From positions 123,922 through 187,921 of the forward strand of contig NW_024064153.1 in the NCBI RefSeq assembly GCF_009727055.1: a DNA stretch of 64,000 nt, read 5' to 3'. The notes beneath the pieces were generated by a model, which saw nothing but the letters and a program-made list of their open reading frames with translations, was not told the origin of the DNA and did no database searches. This document shows positions 1 to 11,645 of the stretch, one piece after another; positions within the stretch are counted from its first letter, which is position 1; every line of letters begins with the position of its first letter. The position numbers and the translations under genes were made by a program. Source of the stretch: Benincasa hispida (lineage: Eukaryota; Streptophyta; Magnoliopsida; Cucurbitales; Cucurbitaceae).

Positions 1-365
1 GAGGATTAGATGATTGATGATGGTTTGCTGGTTTCTACGGTCTTGATTTGCCCCTGGTTGTGGGAAATGGAGATTTCCTCTGCTTACCCCCCTGATGGTT
101 CATTTTGCGGCCCCCCTAGGTTTGAATCATGCCGTCCCCAATGCAGAAGTTAGGATGACTCTCCAGGCTCGGATTGAGGTGTTGCTGACGGGTTGTTTCT
201 GATGATAGCACACACTTGCTAATGAAAATTGGCTCAATGGGCATTCTATAGCTCTGTGAGCCCACTACACAGATTATGCAACCAATTGCGAGGCCACTTG
301 ACTGCGCGTAGCTGGTTATGCTAATTGTTAAGCCACTGCTCCTTATTAATGGCCCATTGATTCTC
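1..365. other. Unassigned flank
   Basis: No family is recognised here. An open frame on the minus strand (116-367, 83 codons) has no domain, no homologue I know and no surrounding gene structure, so it is not called. The stretch is probably more retroelement or flanking DNA into which the LTR at 395-1039 was inserted. Confidence 0.3.
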
Positions 366-405
366 AAAACAATATTATTATTTATATATATATAAATAAT
401 TGTTC
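366..405. repeat. AT-rich near-palindrome
   Basis: AACAATATTATTATTTATAT is followed by a nearly mirrored arm ending AAATAATTGTT. It could form a cruciform. It lies at the truncated end of the LTR fragment that follows and may mark the break. Confidence 0.5.
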
Positions 406-1039
406 CGCTCTTCTCTTAGTGTACAACTCTCAGTGATCGGCCATGTTCCCCACATGTTTGTGGTGAAACAGAGTCTAACGTAATGAACGCAAGGTTGCTT
501 CCATGTCTGGAAGTACTACTCGCTTTAGTTAACGCACTCTTCTGACCCTCTCTCGATAGATCAGAATGACATCTTCACTTATGCTCTCACAGGTGAAGAT
601 GTCGTCTAGCATGCTTTAGCTAAACGTATTTTAAAACTTTAATACAAATTAAGTTCTTGGTGATTCATATTACTCATCAGGAGATTAAGAAAATATCATG
701 AAGAAAGTGACTAACGGGTGAATAGAAATAGACAGAAAATGGTAGATGGAATCTATCGAAACATTTAATATTTCTACTAAGCGTTTGATACATGATTTAT
801 GAATGAAGAGGTAAAGAAAATATAGATTCGATGGAGATCTGCTTGCCGGATCGGATGGTTTTGATAGAGTAAAGTTTGACTTGTCTTCCATCTTTTTGGC
901 ATTAGTGGGTGTAATCGCAAACATTTATAATTATTGTCATACTTGGCTAATTTTCATACAATTGGTGCATAATTACTAAATTTTGGCCACAATATCTAAA
1001 TAAGGTGGCATAAATAACTTGTATTTCTACAAGTTATCA
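395..1039 (-). repeat. Truncated LTR, family B (Gypsy-type)
   Basis: Read on the minus strand, the LTR starts at 1039 with TGATAACTTGT and a mirrored arm ACAAGTTAT, giving a terminal hairpin. The same start is seen at 8767 and 53825. The body matches the full copy at 6904-8767 (for example the shared stretch around CGGTGATCGGCCA near 435 and 7490, and the AACGCAAGGTTGCTTCCAT block), but roughly the last 500 bases of the LTR and an internal part are missing. It interrupts the gag remnant to its right. A partner target duplication for TTGAG at 1040-1044 was not found. Confidence 0.75.
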
Positions 1040-1044
1040 TTGAG

Positions 1045-1533
1045 CTAATCCATATAGTTTTCCCAACATCATTTTTCCTATTTCCTCTTTTCTTCCTCCT
1101 TCAGTCCATCCTCCTTCAACAGTCGTTGGTCTCACTCCCGGGTTGCTTGGTGATTGTATATTTCCAGTATTCATCAACTGGGGACATTCTCGTTTAAAGT
1201 GTCTTGGATTGCCACACTTAAAACATATGCGTGATCGTCCTTGGGTTTGTTCCCAACATCTTACCAGTGATATTTATTACAGACCGGACATCTTGGTTTT
1301 TGGTTAACACTCACCATTGACTCCTTTATTTGGCTTTCCCGTTCCAGGTCTACTTTAGTATTTGTAATTCCTCTTCTTTTCCATCCACTTCTGCTTTTTA
1401 CCATGGGTGTAAAATTTATTGGTTCTTCTCTCCGCCACCGACTCATTGATGAGTCTTTTTCTGGTCTCCCTTCTTCTGCCGTTAAACTTCTTTCTACTCT
1501 CATTGTGGCTTTTATTAGTTTTGAAAATTTCCA
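1045..1533 (-). pseudogene. Chromovirus-type Gypsy gag, C-terminal part
   Basis: The minus strand encodes the end of a Gypsy gag nucleocapsid. A region rich in R, K and E (for example AAMRVE-like KATMRVERSL) is followed by two CCHC-type zinc knuckles near 1290 and 1200. The first reads CPVCNKYHW and then breaks; the second, in another frame, reads CFKCGNPRHFKREC, a complete CX2CX4HX4C knuckle that would bind genomic RNA. Stops and frameshifts show it is dead. Its left end is cut by the LTR at 1039. At about 1522-1533 it is fused to a gag of a different lineage (next entry). The lineage call is by resemblance to plant chromovirus gag. Confidence 0.7.
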
Positions 1534-2150
1534 TCTGAAGGCAATCTGGCAAACCATTGTGTGGACAATCCCTGACCATCTTCTTAAACCTCACACAGGC
1601 ATCGTTGAGTGATTCTTCCATGTCTTGTTCAAAATTTGTAATTAGTTTCCTTCGTCTGGAATTGTCAATAGGTGAAAATACTTCTTCATAAATTTCTTCA
1701 TGACCTATTCCCATGAAGTGATCTCTCTCGACTCGAGAGAATATGCCCATTTTCTAGCCTGATCACAGAGAGAAAATGGGAACAAAGTTAATCGAAATTC
1801 TTCGACAGAGATGTTAGGGAACACAAAAGTATAGCAGATTTCAATAAAGCTTCGGAGGTGGGCAGTGGGGTCCTTGCTACCCCTTCCTCCGAATTATCCT
1901 ACAGTTTGGATCATCTAAAGCATCACCGACTTCATTTCGAATCGGCTTCCATCGAGGGCAGGCCTCATGATTCCTGAAGAGAAATCATAGAGGTTTAGCG
2001 ATGCATAGTTCCTAATGGGTCTATTGCGATCGTTTGCCAGTAGGATTGGATTCGCATGACATTATTATCATTTGGTGCTCCATTTCCAGGCTGCTATGCC
2101 ATCTCTTCTTTATCTTACTGTGGTTGTTATTGGCGGTCTATCAATTGTCA
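1522..2150 (-). pseudogene. Athila-type Gypsy gag fragment
   Basis: The minus strand reads as the capsid part of an Athila-lineage gag. Recognisable pieces are RPIRNYASLNLYDFS near 2030, an AHLRSFIEIC block near 1850, CDQARKWAYSLESREITSWE near 1740 and a RF-K(2)-VRDCPHNGLPDCLQ block near 1560. The same blocks occur in the Athila gag at 36905-37620. The protein would form the virus-like particle inside the cell. Stops interrupt several blocks. It follows a PBS and 5' LTR on the same strand as expected, but its C-terminus is replaced by a chromovirus gag, so the element is a mosaic and cannot be autonomous. Confidence 0.8.
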
Positions 2151-2249
2151 TCTAAAAATCCTTTCAATCTCTGGGTCATAATTCGTCAGAGATAGAGAGT
2201 CTGCAAAGAAATCAAAAAAATTACAGTTAGCGCACTATTTTATCAAAGT

Positions 2250-2266
2250 CCCCGACAACAATGCCA
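2250..2266 (-). promoter_or_regulatory. Primer binding site (Athila type)
   Basis: On the minus strand this reads TGGCATTGTTGTCGGGG, a decayed form of the TGGCGCC-GTTGCCGGGG primer site of plant Athila/Tat elements, which is primed by a cellular tRNA. It lies six bases inside the LTR end at 2273. Confidence 0.8.
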
Positions 2267-2272
2267 AAAACT

Positions 2273-3670
2273 TGATGCTTGATTTTATGAAGTGAATTGT
2301 GGATGGTATGCGATGGTGACATTGCGTTGAGCACTCAAGTTTCCTCAGCGGAATCCAAGTGTAAACTCCACAGAGTTTCCTGGTAAGTCTAGGGTCGAAC
2401 TCAGGGACTTATGAAAACAGGTTGCATTGGTAATTTTTAGAAAAACTTTGCGGTAACCAATTAAATAAAATGTTGTTGAAGTTGTTGTTTGCGTTAATGA
2501 AGAAAATAAAAAAAAATGCGGCGGATTTGAGAAAAGCCAGTGTGTGATAGATGCACTGAGTATGCGGATGAATGGGTTGAGAAGATCTTTAGCTAGCATT
2601 AGTTGGGAATGTGTCACACTATGCGATCATGCTACAACCATGCATAGCAAGTCATTTTCCAATGCAAATGTGATGTTCCTAAGTTCAGGATGCATGTGTT
2701 GAATGCAAAAGTGTCTATAGAGCTTATCCCTAACTCTCTACTCTATCCCTATGCGATGATGCAAAATGCATAAAGGCAAGGTGACCGCAGACAATCATAT
2801 CCTATCTCTAGGATGCATGCGATGCGTTGATAACAAATAGTACTTATTCCTAAGCTACTATCTCTTGATTATGCATTCTAATCTAACTCTCCCAAGTCTA
2901 GATTCTAACCTGACCTTCCCAAGCCTAGATCTTGTCCTTAGACTACCCTCCTGAGTATCTCTAATGGAAGAATGAAGCATATATAATATAAGATAATCGC
3001 ATGGAATGAAGATTCCCTAGTTGTGCTAGCTACATGCTTCTCAACCCATTCAACTGATTTAGCTACTCATGCGTAAATAACATAGAGTGAACAGATATAG
3101 AGAAGGAAATTCCATTTTGATCAATGAGTCGAGTACAAAATAACAATGGAAGATGAAAGTATAGAGAGCCTGGTAGCAATTCCTTGCTTACCGAGGCTTT
3201 TACACTGTAAGTCTCTATTCGGTTCCAAAGATGTTCCTGCTTTCGCAGGCGTCGGCCCTCTCTCTGCCCTTGAAGCTTCTGGTGCTCTCCCAAGCTTATC
3301 GAAACGATCTGTCGGCACAACCTTCTTCTCTCTCATCTACCTTAAAATAAAAGAAAATCTAATAACAAGGCTAAACTATGAACAAACTTCTGAACTGGTG
3401 GAACGGTGAACAACAGCTGAACTCGTAAGATCATGAACCCGTTTTCTAAAGGTTGCCTTTGGTATTTATAGAACATCCAGGGTGAACAACGGATTCTCTC
3501 TCATGAATAGATGGGATGGCTTTAATTCCCTGTTCCTATGCGATGAATGCATGCGGTCGCAATATTATGAAATTGATGCTTAAAGGACGCAATTTATCAT
3601 GTTTCATCAATGCAAGCCAACATTGTTTAAGGACTTAGCACTATGATAACGTGCATTCTGCCAGTTATCA
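2273..3670 (-). repeat. Athila-type 5' LTR
   Basis: The LTR runs on the minus strand from TGATAACTGGC (3670) to ...CATCA (2273). Its first 27 bases form a hairpin. Homologous LTRs occur at 19504-21203, 22387-23659 and 37709-39383, and fragments at 32075, 35289 and 47755. It lies upstream of a PBS and an Athila gag, so it is a 5' LTR. Its outer end cuts a Copia protease at 3671; GTCAA (3671-3675) should be one copy of its target duplication, with the other beyond the window or lost. Confidence 0.85.
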
Positions 3671-3975
3671 GTCAACTGTCTCCAGGAACTTGTTTCCTGT
3701 AAGATAGTACATACATGATTAGCGGCACCTGAATCAATTATCCAGATCTTATCGTTTTCCACTAAACATGCTTCGATAACAAGTAAATCATATTTGTCTT
3801 GTTGTTCGAATTTAGCACTCTCATCTACATAATGCATAATTTCATATGAGTTGGGAGATAGAGGACAATCCTTTATTAAAACTCTTTTGGTATAATCAAC
3901 CGCTAGTAATTTGTTTGTCGATTTGATTTTACTATTAATAATATCGGAAGTGAGTGTTCTAGAAGTATTTGACAT
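3671..3975 (-). pseudogene. Copia B gag-protease remnant
   Basis: The minus-strand frame begins at a methionine (MSNTSRTLTSDI...) that resembles the N-terminus of Copia gag, including a block reading VDYTKRVLIKDCPLSP. It then jumps directly to the start of the protease, WIIDSGAANHVC, which carries the DSG catalytic motif of Copia aspartic proteases. About 1 kb of gag between the two is missing. The frame ends where the Athila LTR begins at 3670. In an intact element this polyprotein would be cut by its own protease in the particle. This copy is clearly defective. Confidence 0.8.
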
Positions 3976-6673
3976 GCTGATAAAATTCAAACAAATTCTA
4001 ATTAGCAAATTGTAACTAAATCCAAAATCAAGTTTTAGCAAAAGGTAATAATGTACCCATAACTATTATTTATTTGCAACGATACTTTAGTGAGTCGGAA
4101 TATGTGCTACCAAGGGCAGTCATATACTTCTTCACTAAAATAAACAAATTTGACCAAACACTATCTCTAGAATAACTCTTATTCCTATTGTTTCCGAAAT
4201 AACTCTTATTCCTATAGCCGTTTAGTTATCGTTTTCGGTCAAGATCTTTATTAACAACTTAGTAATTCTTGTAAGTGTGACCTGCCATTTTCAGATCCTA
4301 TTGAACGGTATGAACTTGCCTCTGAAATAGAAGACAATATCCAAGACGGAACTATAAGACCTTATTCATTTTACTAAAGCCTAGGTTGTTCTGAATCCTA
4401 TGTTACAACCATCCGAGGGGATAGCCGTCGCTAAACGACTAGCAAAGGGCTGCTTAAAACTAACCAGTAGGCGCAACATAGGAATCTCATGGTTCAAGCT
4501 AATGGAATAGACCGTAGGATATATTAACATATATCCTTCGCGCACTTACTATGAACTAATTCCTTCGCTTACCTTGATATTGACTCATACAAAACACTTT
4601 ACGAATGGAGGTCACTCCCAAGGTGACATGAAGCATCATATGAATCTCACAGTGTAAACTATGTGGAGACGTGGCAGTTTGAAATCTATTTATCGAATAA
4701 TTGATTTATGTTTGAACAACTTCCTCTTATTCACCGAAATCTAGATTTAAGCTAAAACATACTTTTCGAATGGAGGTCACTCTCACGATGACATGAAGTA
4801 CCACTTATATCTTAATTGTGAACTCTTAGAGACGTGAGAGCTAAAAATAACATATCATATATGTTATTAATATCCCACTAAAGTTTTCTAATAACTCTAT
4901 CATATAGAAGTTATTAAACTGCCACTAAAGTGTTCTGTTTAGGTAGATTTATACTTAGGTTCTTTTTGGCTAATAAAACAACCCTAAGCGTATGTGGTTT
5001 ATCCAAGTATAACTCTTACAATTGGATTTTAACCTACGATGTCTAGGTGATAAACCATTTTATTACCTCACATCACTCACGTATGCTCATAAAACGGTTA
5101 CCAAGGCTAAAAAAATCAGCCATAATCCTCAGGTAAGATGTGTTCTGTAAACCATCAACTTAAGTACCCCAGCCTTAGACAGGATTATATACCGATTGAG
5201 TTTGTAACCTAGGATTTATAAGTTTTAACAATTAAAATAGGTGGTCAACCTATGTAAGCATGCAGCTGTTGTTCATGGATTTTAAATGTCTAACCCAATT
5301 TTATAAAACCTTATAAAACTTTAGACATGCTAAACATTCATGACATATATAAGGCATTCAATATTTAATTTAACACTTATATTAAATACAAGAAACCCTA
5401 ACATGCATACTATATATTATAACAATTATAACATACTTTTCAATGCATGCAACATGCTTCCTACAATGGGATTTTAAATCTACATGGCATACTATATGCA
5501 CATACAAGATTTATTTAATTATAACATACATCACATGCATAAATAATTAAACACTAACTGAACCGAAACCTAATTATTACAAAACATCTTCTAAACAGCT
5601 CCCGGACCGCTCGAACCACTCCAAAACAAACTCAAGTAGCTTGAACAGGACCTGAACCATCTGAACCGAACCAACCAAGAACCATTCAAAGTTGAACCGG
5701 ACTAGACCACAAGAGAACCGGTCGAACCGACAACCCTTGCTCATGTTCAACATCTCGCAGTCTCTGCGTTTAGCAATGATGACCATCGTCTTGCATTTTG
5801 CCTGATCGTTTAGTAAATGTTTGATAGTTTAGCAAAGCTACACAATCATGTATATTTTCCTTCTATCGCATAGTGTCATCATCTAGTATCGAAAGAAGCT
5901 ACATGATCACTTAGTGTTTTACACTATCGCACAGGTCCATCATTTAGCACGGACGATTTACTACAAAATCACTTAGCTCCATCGTTTAACACATGAAGTC
6001 GATCGCTTAGCGCGTGCAAAAGGTAAACGATCGCTTAATGCCATCGTATAGCATTCAATGCATTGCCCAGCTGCCGCACAAATGTAAGCAATCGCATAGT
6101 GTAATCGCTTAGCAACTCTTAGCTGCTGCATAGAGGTAAACGATCGCATAGTGCTATCACTTAGTAACTCAATGCATAGTTTAGCTCACGATCAAAGTAA
6201 ACGATCATGGTAAGCGATCGCTCAGGGCTATCGTATAGCTCTTCATCGCATCGCTTAGATCCATCGAGTACACGATCGTCTAGCACACAATACCTCAACG
6301 ATCAACGCCCAAAGCTACAAAATCGCTTAGCTTTTCTTCACATCGTCTAATGCGTGAAGCTTAAACAATCGTTTAGCTACTGAAGCTCAAAGACGATAAG
6401 AACAGGGGCTGATTTTCTGGAACTACATCTCAGCCTCTTTGCTTGTTTCTTCGATTTACAGCTTAATTTCAACTCTAATGACTCCAAATAAATTACAGAC
6501 TCTTGGGAACACATTAAAACTCATCAAACAAGAGCCAATTGCAAATTTAAATGAGAAATCAAAGAGAAATTCAAAGCCAAAACTTTAAAGACTATATCAG
6601 TGCATCAGTTTCATATTTCTCATATAAAACACCCACAAAACCAAAATTAAACCAAATTGAATGCTTATTTGAT
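3976..6673 (-). other. Copia B untranslated leader
   Basis: Between the PBS (6674) and the gag start (3975) there are about 2.7 kb without a credible reading frame. This fits a long 5' leader of a Copia element, or a leader with further repeats in it. Blocks reading GAATGGAGGTCACTC occur twice (4606 and 4768), each followed by a GTGACATGAAG-like or ATGACATGAAG string. The part at 5790-6390 holds a separate short repeat. No gene is supported. Confidence 0.45.
5790..6390. repeat. Degenerate short repeats of ATCGCTTAGC
   Basis: Many irregularly spaced variants of (C)GATCGCTTAGC, ATCGTTTAGC and ATCGCATAG occur over about 600 bases, often followed by CTCAATGCA or AAAGGTAAACGATCG. Similar units recur at 23665-23800. 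Spacing is irregular, so this is not a CRISPR array. Confidence 0.6.
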
Positions 6674-6685
6674 GCTCTGATACCA
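6674..6685 (-). promoter_or_regulatory. Copia B primer binding site (tRNA-iMet)
   Basis: The minus strand reads TGGTATCAGAGC, complementary to the 3' end of plant initiator methionine tRNA. It follows the LTR end after a short AT spacer. Confidence 0.85.
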
Positions 6686-6695
6686 ATTATAGGAT

Positions 6696-9600
6696 TGTAT
6701 CAGCAACAGTGAAAGCACAAGGATCATCTAAGCACCCAAATTATCTAATTTTGGCAAAATATAAAGCATGCTCTTGCTATAAACATGTAAGTTCCAAGAC
6801 ATACCTCTTGTAGAACTTCTTCAAAGCTCCTTCTCTAGCTACTATCTTCTCCAAATCTTATTGCAGACCACCTCAAGATCTTCTCCACTATTCTCTTGGT
6901 GCTTGTTAACGCTAAAGATGGATTTCCTTTTTATACGTGCACTGTGCCATAAACTTGACACGATGTTTTTATATCTTCAGTCTTTAGGCGATACTACTTC
7001 TAGATATATGCATTGTTAATGATATGCTTGTAGTATGCGATAGAGTAATTCATGTCATAAGTTTCCTTGCGCTAAAACCAAGTATAATTTCAACGCAAGT
7101 TTCTCAGAATACGAGGTCGAACACAGGGATTGTTTTCGCTAATGCGTTACTATTGTGATACATGCGACCAGTTTTTACAATTAATAAAGAATTGGGGTTA
7201 TACATGAATTTAAATTGTGGTAAACTAAAATGCGTTGATAAAATAAAAGTGCGTTAAGAAGTAAAATCCTAAACTAACATGATACAATATACAAGATACA
7301 TGATACATGATACATGATACTGTGGTCGAGACTGACTGTGAAGTTATACAAAGGATCGTGGTATGCGATGGCAAGTCTTTATGGATGAATCAGAAATAGA
7401 AAGAATAATTAGTAAAAACATCGCAAGTTTGTTAATTGCGTTAAAGATGCAACTAAGGTTCTTCTTTCCCTTGGCATACACCTCTCGGTGATCGGCCACG
7501 TTACCATATCTCTATGGTGAAACAGGGATGAACGTGATGAACGCAAGGTTGCTTCCATCTCTGGAAGTACTTCTCGCTTTAGTTAACGCGTTCTTCCAAC
7601 TCTCTCTCAATAGGTGGAATAACATCTTCACTTCTGCTCTCACAGGTGAAGATGCCATTGAGCATGCTTTAGCTACACTTAATTATTTCTTTAACATAAA
7701 TTAATTTACTTACTTAAGTCTTACTAATTACCTAGGGAATTAGGAAAACATCATGGAGAAAATAGATCATGGATGAACGGAAATAAACAGAGAGATGATA
7801 ATGGTAATGATCATAACATGTAATACTAAGATTAAGCGTTCGAGACATGGTGTGAATGAAAAAGTAAAGAAGATGAATACAAGTGATGAAAAAGAGTTGA
7901 GAAACAAATACAGAAAGAGTGTCAACGTCTTGACAAGGATCTGAACGGAGATTATGCTTGCCAGCGTGTGGAAGTAATGAAGAGAAGAGCTTCCCTCTCA
8001 GGCTTGCTCTTCTGGTGGAAGTGACCTTTGTACAGAGCTTCAACGGTGAGGATTGGAAGGATTCCTCGCTCAAGGACTTACCTCTCAGCCTTGTCTCATG
8101 ATTCTTCCCGGATCTACTCTGGAAATCGCTTCAGACCAGTCTCTCTCACAGATCATTATATACACGTTTCTATGTATTCAAGTATATCTTTCAATGGAAT
8201 TGCATGAGCTATTAATAGGCGAAGCTTGACTCTTTTCATTGTGGTCCCCACTTTATGGTTAAGGTAGTTCCTAAAATGGTGGAGTGAATAATCCTTCTGT
8301 TACACAATCAATCCCGTCATAAATGCACAACTGACAGCTGTACACTCGTCAGAACCTTCCACAATTGCGTTGCTCTTTACATCCTCGATCTATCGCCGTA
8401 TGCGGTGTTATTTTTTATTACTGCATGCGATTGAAATTCTGCTGATCGCAAAGCTCTTGATCGATTATTGCATGCGCCGTCATTGCATTGATCATCTTCT
8501 CATTCTTCATTGATGGGCACAATGCGACGTAGATGCGTTGTTCATTTCATCTTTGAGCCATGAACGCATGCGACGACTGATTTCCTGCAAAACAAAGTTG
8601 AAACATTCTATTCTACCATCGCAATGGTATCAGTGGGTGTATTGACGACAATTTATAATTCTCGCATTTCTTAGCCAATTTATATACTTTCGATGCAACT
8701 TTTCTTTCTTTTAGCCACAATATCTAAATAAAACAGTATAAATAACTTGTATTTCAACAAGTTATCAGTGCTCTAGATTGAGTTATGGGACTCAAAACAA
8801 GCTTGAATCAAGGGATGAAGGAGAAATGCTCACTGCAAAAATCTAGTTGAAGAACTCTTTCTTCAAACCGAATTTTCTCTCAAATTCTCTATAGATTGCA
8901 TGCTTGATTTTCACTTCAATCTCTTCATTATATTGTAGATCAACATGCAAAGGAGAAACTTGTATGAGTTGCAACTCATGCTTGGGAAAGACAAGGCAAA
9001 GAAGATGCATTTTGAGTGAACAACTAAGGAGATGGATAATGGAAAATCTTGTTTTTCCATTTTTTGTGTTTTGTCTTTTCCTTTTCAATTTTATCTCAAA
9101 AATCATAATTTCATTTTATAAAATCTATTTTGATTTTAAAAATGAAAATTTTAATTAATTTTATATATTAATTATTAAATAAAACTTAATTAATTTAATA
9201 TCAAATATTAAATTAATTTTAACACATATCCTTCTTTATATATTTAAATCATATTTAAATATATAAATTCTCCTATTCCGTTTAATACTCAAATTAAACA
9301 TGTAATTATATCTCATATAATTACTAATTCCCTTAATTCTAATTTAAACGATTCAAATTAACTTATCATTATTCTAGAGCTAGTCCATTACGAGCTAGTA
9401 GGGGGACCTCACGGACCTACAGATCATGAGCTTCAACGATCTGAGATTCATTGGCTAAACTCATTAGACCAAATTAATCCCCATTCGTTAACTAATGGGT
9501 CACTCCACTAAAGCCTATAGTTGTACTCCCCTCACTGTAGATATATTATGTCCACATGATTTAACCATAACCAGCAAGTCAACCCTTCACAGGTTGTTCG

Positions 9601-10375
9601 TAATAACGGCTGGGTCAAATATCTGTTTTACCCCTTAGATTACGTCTTATTCCTCAAGTCCCTACTGATCCTCTAATGAAAAACAGGTTTGTGATCCAAT
9701 CACTAAACCAAACTCTCTCAGCCTAGTGAGAGTGTGGGCCCCTTGTTCAAGACATGGATTCAATATTTGAGAGAACAACCTTTCTCCTATCTCTAAATCG
9801 GGTAGGCGTGAACTCCATCTTGCACCTTATGTCTCCATCTATCTATTCAGTCTTACCCCTGAAATGGGAGTCTTATTATCCCGAATAAACAGAAGTTCAT
9901 AGTTAGCTCAGGATTAAGATCGAGTTACCTAGGTCATTTAGGTGAAATAGTCAGTCTTATATAGTAAACAACGTTATAAAGTAAGAGTGACTTATTTCTT
10001 GGTTCTGATCTTATGCAAACTCATTACATAGGACACCCCCACTCCTCATGTCATAACATGTACGAATTAGGATCACAACGTATGTAGCACTTGACAACTG
10101 TTTGTAACAACTACAGTGTAGGCCGCATCCAATGGTGTTACCAGAATACGGTACCCAACCTTATTCATGTACCATAGATCATTTTGACTATTTAATCGAA
10201 CCTGGTCCACTCTTATGTCTCCTCATAAAGTTCAAGTACTCATACAATAGTCATGGGTCTTAGTTTATTGGATTTAGACTTTCGTACAATTTATTAAATC
10301 AATAAAAAGTATATTGATTATAGAAGATGTTTATTACTTTACAAACTGCGAGTTTTAATGACATAAAATCCAACA
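6696..10375 (-). repeat. Copia B 5' LTR, interrupted
   Basis: On the minus strand the LTR starts TGTTGGATTTTATG at 10375 and ends ...GATACA at 6696, next to the PBS. Removing the solo LTR at 6904-8767 and one target copy leaves an LTR of about 1.8 kb. Its interior resembles the Copia C LTR at 21886-25243. The outer end lies inside another Copia LTR (10376-10867), so Copia B inserted there. The 3' LTR of this element is not in the window. Confidence 0.75.
6904..8767 (-). mobile_element. Solo LTR, family B
   Basis: A 1864-bp LTR with ends TGTTAAC...GTTATCA, flanked by perfect 5-bp duplications GTGCT at 6899-6903 and 8768-8772. Read on the minus strand it begins with the family-B hairpin (8741-8767). 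No internal retroelement sequence is present, so it is a solo LTR left by recombination between the two LTRs of a complete element. Related copies are at 395-1039 and 52285-53825. Confidence 0.88.
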
Positions 10376-10867
10376 CGCCCTCAAAGGCAGGAGTTCCCAA
10401 AACACTTAAGATTGAGGTCATGTCACCTATGGTCGTTTAGGTGAGATGTAAGTCTCCAGTATCAACGGCGTTATATACAGAAACAAATCATCTCGTGGTC
10501 CGATCTTATACAGACTCTTTGTATAGGACACCCCCACTCACATGTCTCCATATGAATGGTTAGGATCTACCATCTGTAGTAGTTTACAACACTTGCAAAC
10601 CTTTAAAAAACGAGTTGTATCTGTAGTGTCACCAGGATCAGGTATCCCAACGTAATCCTTATACTACAAACCTATTTACGTTATCACTTAAGGCATGATC
10701 CACTTGTATATCTCATATACATGCTTAAGTTTACATACGATAACCATGGAGCTTTGTTTATTGGATATGAGTATATGCCAGATAAAATAACTCTTATTTT
10801 ATTCATAACAATGTGTATAAATTACAAACTATGAGACTCCGGGAGAATTAGGACACCAATCCCAACA
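10376..10867 (-). repeat. Partial Copia C LTR
   Basis: Starts on the minus strand with TGTTGGGATTGG (10867) and matches 24756-25243 closely (shared CTCAAAGGCAGGAGTTCCCA, and GATAACCATGGAGCTTTGTT). It is cut at 10376 by the outer end of the Copia B LTR. No polypurine tract follows its start, so it is a 5' or solo LTR. Confidence 0.75.
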
Positions 10868-10879
10868 TAAATATGTATC

Positions 10880-11461
10880 TGTTTCACTTTGTTTACAATG
10901 ATAATGGGCTTTAAATGAACCCACCGAGGCCCAAAGAAAGAAAACCAGTGGCCTTTGATTTTGTGTGATAAAAGCACAATCCGTGTATTGCAAGATCTTG
11001 GCCTTACACGTTGATGGTTGAGATGTTCTTTAACCACTCACACAAACAAAGTAATCTTGAATGACTATCTTCTATTTTTCATTTCTCAGATTTTAGAAAG
11101 AGGGAGAGAAGCTCGAGAGTGAGATCTGAAATGAGAAAGAGTGAAATGCTACCAAAATCATGTGTGGTCTTGAAGAAGAAGAGGATGTAAGCTACAAGCA
11201 TGAAGAATAAAGAGAAAGGGAAGAAGGAAGACACAAGTTTTAACATGGTTTAGCCTCAAAACTGCCTACATCCATGGAGGAGCTAGATTCAAGTCTTGGA
11301 TAGTTCTTGAAGAACTTTACAGATGAGTTTTACCTAAATTTACTCTTTTTTTTCAGTACATCAAAAATGAACTAGATACATATGTATTTATACATAACTT
11401 TAATTAGTAAATCAGTTACAACGAACTTTGTTTAAGTTGATTTCATCATATTTCTTTTACA
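10880..11461 (-). repeat. Copia A 3' LTR
   Basis: 582 bp, closely similar to the 579-bp LTR at 25648-26226 (for example ACAATGATAATGGGCTTT near the inner-low end and GATTTCATCATATTTCTTT at the other). Minus-strand ends are TGTAAAAG and ...AACA/GAAACA. The polypurine tract AAGGTGGAGA (minus strand, 11462-11471) abuts its start, which fixes it as the 3' LTR. Confidence 0.9.
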
Positions 11462-11645
11462 TCTCCACCTTGAAATTAACTTTAACAAGTTTTCTTCCAA
11501 CTCTTATTTTGCTAATCCTTTCTTCTTCAACCTTTGTCTCTCAGCTTAAATCCAATGATGCCGAGGCACTTCTGAAGTTTGAGCTGGGTGACTTCTTTAG
11601 TTAGGATGCCAGAGGCAACCTTTAACACTTTAATCTTCTTGTTCC

